Source: an uncultured Bacteroidota bacterium
GTDB taxonomy: Bacteria; Bacteroidota; Bacteroidia; UKL13-3
Reading direction: 5' to 3'
NCBI GenBank assembly: GCA_903888395.1
Contig: CAISTO010000070.1
Coordinates: 1 to 24,424, forward strand
Length of the DNA stretch: 24,424 nt
Of this stretch, positions 1 to 4,791 are shown piece by piece (positions within the stretch are counted from its first letter, which is position 1; each line of letters opens with the position of its first letter). The notes beneath the pieces are model-generated. The model ran no database searches. It was not told where the DNA came from and was given only the letters and a program-made list of their open reading frames with translations. The position numbers were made by a program, and so were the translations under genes.

Positions 1-84
1 ATTTGTTGTCAATGAAATTAGGAAAATGCCAATTATTAGTATTGTTTTTCTCATGGTTATTTTTTTTATTTCTATACTGTTCAT
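1..84 (-). CDS. N-terminus of an unknown secreted or membrane protein (partial)
   Basis: The minus strand opens a reading frame that runs off the left edge. From the ATG at 54 it reads MRKTILIIGIFLISLTTN, a short basic start followed by a hydrophobic core, which looks like a signal peptide or membrane anchor. An in-frame ATG ten codons upstream, at 84, would add MNSIEIKKIT; the start at 54 gives the more typical signal peptide. Only 18 to 28 codons are visible, so the function is unknown. It begins a few tens of bases after the attC-like core at 115-122, as expected if it is the next gene in a cassette series. Confidence 0.5.
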   Translation of the reverse strand, partial: MNSIEIKKITMRKTILIIGIFLISLTTN

Positions 85-114
85 TTTGATTTCAGGGGTC
101 AGTGTTTACAATGA

Positions 115-250
115 CCGCTAACGGTTTGGGGCTTTGTGAAGTTGGGGATTTCAAGGTACAAATGTTCAACATACCACAAAAGTTGATTAGAATTACCAAA
201 GTTCAAATTTAGCACTTCTGCCCCAATTTCACAAAACCCTTGTTATCGGC
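115..250 (-). repeat. attC-like imperfect inverted repeat
   Basis: A 136-bp imperfect inverted repeat lies between two genes on the same strand. The outer arms are CCGCTAAC (115-122) and GTTATCGGC (242-250), pairing with one mismatch. The inner arms are TTTGTGAAGTTGGGG (133-147) and CCCCAATTTCACAAA (221-235), pairing at 14 of 15 positions plus a G-T. Read on the gene strand, this gives GCCGATAAC at the left end and GTTAGCGG at the right, resembling the R'' and R' ends of an integron attC site. The cores deviate from the classical GTTRRRY consensus, so the assignment is an inference; a dispersed palindromic repeat is the alternative. Confidence 0.45.
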
Positions 251-268
251 TGCTCTTCTTTCATCCAA

Positions 269-946
269 CTATTGTTTTCCTCCAAAAGTATAGCCGATAC
301 TCACATTAAACAAAAATTGTGAACCTGCAATACCAATATTTGATGCTTTCAGCGTTTCGTCTTTGTTTGAAAACTTATTGTGATAAGTAAATTTATCATC
401 AGTTAAACTACTGCTTACATTTGGCCACCAACGCAAACTTGTGCTTGTGGTTATGCCTTGCAACCAATTGTCTTTTTTCTGAAAAGGCATATAACGATAA
501 TAAGCACCAAAGCCAACAGAATAAGTCTTATAGGACTTAATCAAGTTAGTTTTGTTTTGTGCTTCTCCGTCATAATAAACCTCCCAACTGTGCATTTTGG
601 GTTCAACTCTTACATCTAAAAATGAGGTAAGACGATAGCCAATACCAAAACCAGTTGAATAAGGTAAATGGTACGCTAATTTCTGGTCTTTGGCATCGCC
701 TACCATTGTTGCCCCCGACATATTTAGCAAAAATCCGTGTGAATAGTCAAAACTCATTCTATTTGTAAAATATGTGACTTCTATATTTCCGCCTTTTAAT
801 ACCATTGGCTGTATAAGTCCAGCCAAAACACTAACACGGTTAGAGTATAGAAACTCCTTTTTTTGTTTTGCATCCTGTGCAAAAGATGTTTGAATTAGCA
901 ACAAAGATGTTGCGAAAATGAGTAGTGATTTTTTTAAATTTTGCAT
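269..946 (-). CDS. Outer-membrane beta-barrel protein, 225 aa
   Basis: The protein begins with a clear signal peptide (MQNLKKSLLIFATSLLLIQTSFAQ, cleavage probably after AFAQ-like SFAQ) and continues with alternating hydrophobic and polar residues rich in Tyr and Gly. It ends in FNVSIGYTFGGKQ, typical of small Bacteroidota outer-membrane barrels, and shows no enzymatic motif. The ATG at 946 is chosen because the frame upstream only offers a TTG that would spoil the signal peptide. An AAAGG-like ribosome site just upstream lies inside a perfect 9-bp inverted repeat (946-954 and 968-976). The regulator gene lies 84 bp upstream on the same strand, so the two may be co-expressed or the regulator may control this gene. 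Substrate or ligand unknown. Confidence 0.75.
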   Translation of the reverse strand: MQNLKKSLLIFATSLLLIQTSFAQDAKQKKEFLYSNRVSVLAGLIQPMVLKGGNIEVTYFTNRMSFDYSHGFLLNMSGATMVGDAKDQKLAYHLPYSTGFGIGYRLTSFLDVRVEPKMHSWEVYYDGEAQNKTNLIKSYKTYSVGFGAYYRYMPFQKKDNWLQGITTSTSLRWWPNVSSSLTDDKFTYHNKFSNKDETLKASNIGIAGSQFLFNVSIGYTFGGKQ

Positions 947-976
947 TGTGCCTTTTTTTAATTGATTAAGGCACAA
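946..976 (-). promoter_or_regulatory. Perfect inverted repeat covering the ribosome site of the barrel gene
   Basis: TTGTGCCTT (946-954) and AAGGCACAA (968-976) are perfect reverse complements separated by 13 bases. In the minus-strand mRNA the second arm holds the AAGG ribosome site and ends on the A of the start codon. It could be an RNA hairpin that hides the start, or a DNA operator. The 13-base gap is too wide for a classical Crp site (TGTGA-N6-TCACA), although the TGTG/CACA half-sites are similar. Confidence 0.5.
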
Positions 977-1030
977 AATTCGTTTAACAAGTTTCTATTC
1001 TACTGAACATTTGCGAAGAAAAACAAAGTC

Positions 1031-1600
1031 CTAAATATTTTTGCGTAGTCTGCTCAAATGTTGTGGCGAAATTCCAAGATAAGAAGCAAGATATTGTAGA
1101 GGTACAGTTTGAATTAAAATAGGATTGTGGGATAATAGAAATTGATAACGTTCATCAGCAGAATTATTTAAAAAAAGCGAGATTCTTTTTTCCATTATTA
1201 TTGCAAGATTTTCCGCTGCTTTTCTGCCAAATTCTTGTGTTACAGGGATTTTTTTGTATAACATTTCAAGGTCTTGTTTTTCTATCACAAATATTTCTGT
1301 TGGAAGAATTGCTTGAATGGTTTCTATTGAGGGATTTCCTGTTGTAAAACTAGAAAAAGAAGTTACAAATTCATTGGGTAATGAAAAATAACAGGTGGTT
1401 TCTTCTCCTTTGTCATTAGGATAATATATCCTTAACATTCCAGATTTTATAAAGGCAACTTGATTACAACGCTTACCAATTTCTAAAAAATAGTCGTCTT
1501 TTTTTAGCGTCAATGGTTTGAATAAAGATAACATATAATCAAGGTTAGCTTCTGAAATTGAAATTGTGTTTTTTATGGTTTGTCGAAGCGAAGAGTTCAT
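1031..1600 (-). CDS. Crp/Fnr-family transcriptional regulator, 189 aa
   Basis: This is a cyclic-nucleotide-binding-fold regulator of the short Bacteroidota type. The beta-roll domain spans about residues 15-115 (KKDDYFLEIGKRCNQVAFI, then SGMLRIYY), followed by a dimer helix (about 118-145) and a winged-helix DNA-binding end in which QYLASYLGISPQHLSRLRK (169-187) is the recognition segment. The C-terminus stops just after that helix, as in many family members. Typical cAMP-contacting Arg-Ser motifs are not evident, so the ligand is unknown. The ATG at 1600 gives the usual family length; the frame stays open upstream, but an earlier start would cross the presumed cassette boundary and add an unfamiliar N-terminus. 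TACTTTTG (minus strand, 1619-1612) supplies a -7 element. It sits upstream of the barrel gene and may regulate it. Confidence 0.85.
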   Translation of the reverse strand: MNSSLRQTIKNTISISEANLDYMLSLFKPLTLKKDDYFLEIGKRCNQVAFIKSGMLRIYYPNDKGEETTCYFSLPNEFVTSFSSFTTGNPSIETIQAILPTEIFVIEKQDLEMLYKKIPVTQEFGRKAAENLAIIMEKRISLFLNNSADERYQFLLSHNPILIQTVPLQYLASYLGISPQHLSRLRKNI

Positions 1601-1611
1601 ATTTTTTTTGT

Positions 1612-1619
1612 CAAAAGTA
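1612..1619 (-). promoter_or_regulatory. Candidate -7 element for the Crp/Fnr-type gene
   Basis: TACTTTTG on the minus strand matches TAnnTTTG and ends 11 nt before the start codon at 1600, giving a very short leader. No good TTTG was found at the -33 position. It lies inside the presumed cassette, so the regulator would bring its own promoter. Confidence 0.35.
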
Positions 1620-1667
1620 GTAATCAATTTTGTTTTGTCTTTAGTTGTTGGGTTTCGTTTTAGAGTT

Positions 1668-1676
1668 GCCGATAAC
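1668..1676 (-). repeat. Inverted 9-mer matching the attC-like core
   Basis: GCCGATAAC here is the exact reverse complement of GTTATCGGC at 242-250. On the gene strand this reads ACAAG|TTATCGGCAAC just upstream of the regulator. In integron logic the first bases of a cassette (TTATCGGC) complement the R'' end of its own attC, as they do here over nine bases. No convincing second attC or attI was found further upstream. Confidence 0.4.
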
Positions 1677-1832
1677 TTGTATATACCCCTGACTTTATCA
1701 GGCATATCCACCCATTTTTGGAGAGATAACCCTGAAAGGTGTCAGGTTTTATTTAAACAAATGTATTTGAATATTTGGCTAATCCAAATCCCAAATCACT
1801 ATTTTAGAAAACCCAAAAAAGTTTTTTAAAAA

Positions 1833-1930
1833 CTATCGTCCATCGTCCATCGTCTATGGTCTATCGTCCATCGTCCATCGTCCATCAACTATGGTCTATC
1901 GTCTATCGTCCATCGTCTATCGTCTATCAA
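1833..1930. repeat. Heptamer tandem array, 14 units of CYATCGT
   Basis: Fourteen consecutive 7-base units (98 bp) follow the consensus C[CT]ATCGT, with variants CTATGGT, CCATCAA and CTATCAA. The array ends 7 bp from the stop codon of the redoxin gene. It has no spacers and is not CRISPR. Because 7 is not a multiple of 3, it cannot encode a repeated peptide. The remaining bases from 1601 to 1832 hold the regulator's upstream region, an imperfect AACCCTGA / TCAGGTT hairpin at 1728-1748 and nothing else recognised. Confidence 0.9.
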
Positions 1931-1937
1931 CTGACAA

Positions 1938-2486
1938 CTACTTATTCAAATACTTCTTCAACTCAGTTTCTAAATCATCTTTATAAAGATTTTTAGCAAT
2001 GATTTCTCCTTTGGGATTGAGTAAAAAATTGGTGGGAATTAGTTCAACATGGAATGAATCAATGAGTGCACTTTTCCATCCATTAAAGTCACATATAAAA
2101 TAAGGCCAAGGATAGGTTTCACGGGCCATTACCACATGGTAAGTTTCTGGTTTTTGGTCAATGCCAATGCTTACAATATTGAATTTTTTACCATCTATAA
2201 ATTTATTGTCTTTGTATTTTAAATAGGTAGTTGTTAAATCCAAATTGTTGGTTAAAGAAGGTAAGTCCCAACTAGCCCAAAACTGTATGAGCGTATAACT
2301 GCCTTTTAATTGCTTAATATTAAAATCTTTGTTGTTATATAATTTACCCGAAAAATCAGGACATTGGTTTCCTATTTTAGGTTCTTTATCTATTAAAAAG
2401 TTTAAACTAATTATAGCAAAACCTAAAACAATTCCATATGTAATTTTATTTTTAATCAATTCGGGTAATGTCAGCACCAATGGCAT
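1938..2486 (-). CDS. TlpA-like thioredoxin-fold protein lacking the CXXC active site, 182 aa
   Basis: One membrane segment (about residues 16-32) is followed by a redoxin domain that should face the periplasm. Family landmarks are present: CPDFSGKLY (42-50), GSYTLIQFWASW (62-73), and VELIPTNFLLNPKG with the cis-proline region at P151. The position where TlpA/ResA proteins carry C-G-P-C reads D74-L75-P76-S77, so both redox cysteines are absent and disulfide chemistry is unlikely. A role in binding or as a scaffold is an inference. The ATG at 2486 lies inside the end of murA (35-bp overlap in another frame), and no other Met precedes the membrane segment, so the start is likely and translation may be coupled to murA. 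The stop is 7 bp from the heptamer array. Confidence 0.75.
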   Translation of the reverse strand: MPLVLTLPELIKNKITYGIVLGFAIISLNFLIDKEPKIGNQCPDFSGKLYNNKDFNIKQLKGSYTLIQFWASWDLPSLTNNLDLTTTYLKYKDNKFIDGKKFNIVSIGIDQKPETYHVVMARETYPWPYFICDFNGWKSALIDSFHVELIPTNFLLNPKGEIIAKNLYKDDLETELKKYLNK

Positions 2487-3759
2487 TTAAACGCGTATCA
2501 ATAAATTGATATCCTCTGTCTATTTGTTCTATATTATTAATGGTAGAAGTTCCTTCGGCTGCTAAAGCCGCAATTAACATAGCCACTCCAGCCCTAATAT
2601 CGGGGCTACTCATGGTAATGCCACGTAATTTTTGTTCCCTGTTACTACCAATTACCACTGCTCTGTGTGGATCGCATAAAATAATTTTTGCACCCATGTC
2701 TATCAAATTATCTACAAAGAAAAGGCGGCTTTCAAACATCCATTGATGAATTAAAACGGAACCTTTAGCTTGGCTTGCTGTAACCAATGCAATTGAAATT
2801 AAGTCGGGGGTAAAGGCTGGCCAAATGCCATCTCTAATGGTTAACATAGAACCATTAATAAGGCTTTCAATTTTGTAAGAATCTTGTTGAGGAATAAAAA
2901 TATCATCGCCTCTAAATTCCATTTGAATACCCATTCGTCCAAATATTTTAGGAATATTTCCTAACGATGGAATAGAACAGTTTTTAATAGTAATTTCAGA
3001 ATTGGTGGCGGCTGCTAAACCAATAAAGCTTCCTATTTCTATCATGTCGGGTAACATTCGGTGTGTGCATCCACCCAAACTGTTTACGCCTTCAATTACT
3101 AATAAATTAGAACCAACACCAGTAATTTTTGCACCCATGCTATTTAGCATTTTGCAAAGCTGTTGCAAATATGGTTCGCAGGCAGCATTATAAATGGTGG
3201 TTTTACCTTTGGCTAACACAGCAGCCATTAAAATATTGGCAGTTCCGGTAACAGATGCTTCATCCAAAACCATGTAGTTTCCTTGTAAGTTTTTTGCATC
3301 AATGCTATAAAACTTTTCATCGTGATTATAATCAAAACGTGCGCCCAAGGCTTCAAATCCTCGGAAGTGAGTGTCTAAATGTCTGCGACCAATTTTATCA
3401 CCACCTGGTTCAGGAATAAATGCTTTTCCAAATCGACCTAAAAGCGGTCCAATAATCATCACAGAACCACGTAAACTTGCGCCTTTCTTTTTAAATTCAT
3501 CACTTAAAAGATATTCTAAATTTACATTTTTGGCAATGAAAGAATAAGTATCCTCATTTATTTTTTCAACTACCACGCCCATATCGGCCAGGAGTTCTAT
3601 TAATTTTATTACATCTCTAATATTGGGAATATTTTCAATGATTACTTTTTCTTCCGTAATAAGCACCGCACTTATAATTTGCAATGCTTCGTTTTTAGCT
3701 CCTTGCGGAATTAATTCACCTCTTAATTGGTTTCCACCTTTTACTTTAAATGATGCCAT
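2452..3759 (-). CDS. murA: UDP-N-acetylglucosamine 1-carboxyvinyltransferase MurA
   Basis: MurA transfers enolpyruvate from PEP to UDP-GlcNAc, the first committed cytosolic step of peptidoglycan synthesis. The full-length 435-aa protein shows the EPSP-synthase-like two-lobed fold: K22-N23 in GAKNEALQ, the mobile loop GGDKIGRRHLDTH (119-131), D319 in WPAFTPDL (matching E. coli Asp305) and R415 in QIDRGYQF (matching Arg397). The loop residue equivalent to E. coli Cys115 is Asp121. This natural Cys-to-Asp change is known from Mycobacterium and Chlamydia MurA, where it blocks fosfomycin alkylation, so intrinsic resistance is expected. The minus strand upstream carries a near-consensus TAATTTCG. 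The 3' end overlaps the redoxin gene by 35 bp. Confidence 0.95.
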   Translation of the reverse strand: MASFKVKGGNQLRGELIPQGAKNEALQIISAVLITEEKVIIENIPNIRDVIKLIELLADMGVVVEKINEDTYSFIAKNVNLEYLLSDEFKKKGASLRGSVMIIGPLLGRFGKAFIPEPGGDKIGRRHLDTHFRGFEALGARFDYNHDEKFYSIDAKNLQGNYMVLDEASVTGTANILMAAVLAKGKTTIYNAACEPYLQQLCKMLNSMGAKITGVGSNLLVIEGVNSLGGCTHRMLPDMIEIGSFIGLAAATNSEITIKNCSIPSLGNIPKIFGRMGIQMEFRGDDIFIPQQDSYKIESLINGSMLTIRDGIWPAFTPDLISIALVTASQAKGSVLIHQWMFESRLFFVDNLIDMGAKIILCDPHRAVVIGSNREQKLRGITMSSPDIRAGVAMLIAALAAEGTSTINNIEQIDRGYQFIDTRLNAIGADITRID

Positions 3760-3834
3760 TTTTATATAATTATTACTGCGAAATTATATTTTTAAATGAC
3801 TTTTATTTAAAATTTTTACCACATCTGACAACAA

Positions 3835-4128
3835 TTAGACAATTGTACTGCCCAAAATAATATCTTCTACAATGATATGTTTTTCAGTAACTTTATAAAC
3901 TATAATCCATCTTTTTTCAAATGTTGCGCATCTTAAATTGTTTTTTGATAAAATATAATCTCTACAAATTGCATATGCAAAAGGATTTTTCTGTAAATCT
4001 AGCATAAAATCAATTAGTCTTTGTGCATAATTTATTGCAGTTAGAGGCATTTTATAAGTAGTAACAATAAAGTCGGTAATTTCCTCAACTTTATTGTTAG
4101 CTCTGTATTTAACCAATAATTCTCTCAT
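3835..4128 (-). CDS. RelE/ParE-superfamily toxin, 97 aa
   Basis: A small protein of toxin size with the RelE/ParE pattern: two N-terminal helices (KVEEITDFIVTTYK; INYAQRLIDFMLDLQKNP) and a C-terminal beta-sheet (NLRCATFEKRWIIVYKV, then EKHIIVEDIIL). It is preceded by a small gene whose TGA overlaps this ATG (ATGA, 4125-4128), the usual antitoxin-toxin arrangement. The family contains ribosome-dependent mRNases (RelE) and gyrase poisons (ParE). The sequence does not decide between them, although the spacing resembles ParE. It differs strongly from the second toxin at 7925-8218. Confidence 0.7.
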   Translation of the reverse strand: MRELLVKYRANNKVEEITDFIVTTYKMPLTAINYAQRLIDFMLDLQKNPFAYAICRDYILSKNNLRCATFEKRWIIVYKVTEKHIIVEDIILGSTIV

Positions 4129-4316
4129 TGATTTTTTAACTTATTTTCCAAAGTAGATAATAAATTATTTTTAAAACTTTTGAAAGGAATTGTATCTACC
4201 AAATCATGATCATCAATTACCTCAATACCAACTTCTGATTTTGATAATGCCTTCAACAAATCGATTATACTTTTACCAGTTTCGGTAGAATCATCTATTT
4301 CAACAAAGTGTTTCAT
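4125..4316 (-). CDS. Antitoxin partner of the 3835-4128 toxin, 63 aa
   Basis: A small acidic protein starting MKHFVEIDDSTETGKSI, with a helical middle (IIDLLKALSKSE) and a charged C-terminal tail ending NNLLSTLENKLKNQ. The size, its place directly upstream of the toxin and the ATGA overlap identify it as the likely antitoxin; the sequence belongs to no antitoxin family I can name. The ATG at 4316 is preferred because residues upstream in the frame (MNIKNVFLFKIKN) look like translated leader. Such proteins normally repress their own operon, but no operator was recognised in the AT-rich upstream DNA. Confidence 0.6.
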   Translation of the reverse strand: MKHFVEIDDSTETGKSIIDLLKALSKSEVGIEVIDDHDLVDTIPFKSFKNNLLSTLENKLKNQ

Positions 4317-4503
4317 ATTTTTTATTTTAAACAAAAATACATTTTTTATATTCAAATAATTGTTTTCGTTTTAATATTTTCATCTTTTACTAGAAGCTAG
4401 TTGCTATCCAGAATTCTATAACAAAGGTTTCAACTAAAGTTATGATTTTTTTCTTGTAAATATTGATAAACATTAAAGCTCCGTAGGAACGAAACTATTG
4501 AAG

Positions 4504-4690
4504 CAACGGTCCCGATTTCTATCGGGATTAACCCGTTGAAATAAATAACCCTATCTTTTACATGAAAACCTGAAAATCTTTGTGAAAGCCTCTGGCTTTC
4601 GCAAAGATTTTCAGGTTTTCGTTATGTTTGTTTTTACATTTTACCACCAGTTTCACTGGTGGCTATTGATATTAAACTCTTTCAGAGTTT
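4504..4690. repeat. Cluster of four hairpins upstream of uvrA
   Basis: The gap 4317-4791 has no convincing gene. It holds four palindromes: CAACGG-TCCCGAT-TTCT-ATCGGGA-TTAAC-CCGTTG (4504-4538); a 27-bp stem with one G-U and a TCT loop (4564-4590 with 4594-4620); CCACCAGT-TTC-ACTGGTGG (4644-4662); and AAACTCT-TTC-AGAGTTT (4674-4690). None is followed by a T-run, so they do not look like ordinary terminators. They resemble dispersed REP-like or miniature elements; copy number elsewhere in the genome cannot be judged here. The TCCCGA-type hairpin recurs at 23006-23054. Confidence 0.7.
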
Positions 4691-4766
4691 TACTTAAGTT
4701 GTAGCCCATGTGATAGCCGTTAGCTGCCCTTTCAAAAATATTCCAAAATCTTCTGAACTTTTTGAG

Positions 4767-4774
4767 TAATTTTG
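4767..4774 (+). promoter_or_regulatory. Candidate -7 element for uvrA
   Basis: TAATTTTG matches TAnnTTTG and ends 17 nt before the uvrA ATG, giving a short leader. No clear -33 TTTG is present. No LexA-type box was recognised nearby. Confidence 0.4.
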
Positions 4775-4791
4775 TGTTGGTTTTTATATAA

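Noticed and set aside
1601..1711. Longer N-terminus for the Crp/Fnr-type gene
   Set aside because: The frame is open, but the added residues match no family feature, would cross the presumed cassette boundary, and the ATG at 1600 has a promoter element just upstream.
1566..1829. Plus-strand open frame of 87 codons
   Set aside because: It is antisense to the start of the Crp/Fnr-type gene and its upstream DNA, has no recognisable domain and no convincing start context.
1833..1930. Possible CRISPR array
   Set aside because: Units are 7 bp in direct contact with no spacers; there are no cas genes.
4706..4735. CCGTTAGCTGC as a second attC-type core
   Set aside because: No partner core and no attC-like arms at a suitable distance; the hairpins to its left are separate palindromes. 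A similar GCTAACGGC at 8728-8736 also lacks arms, so the core alone is not informative.
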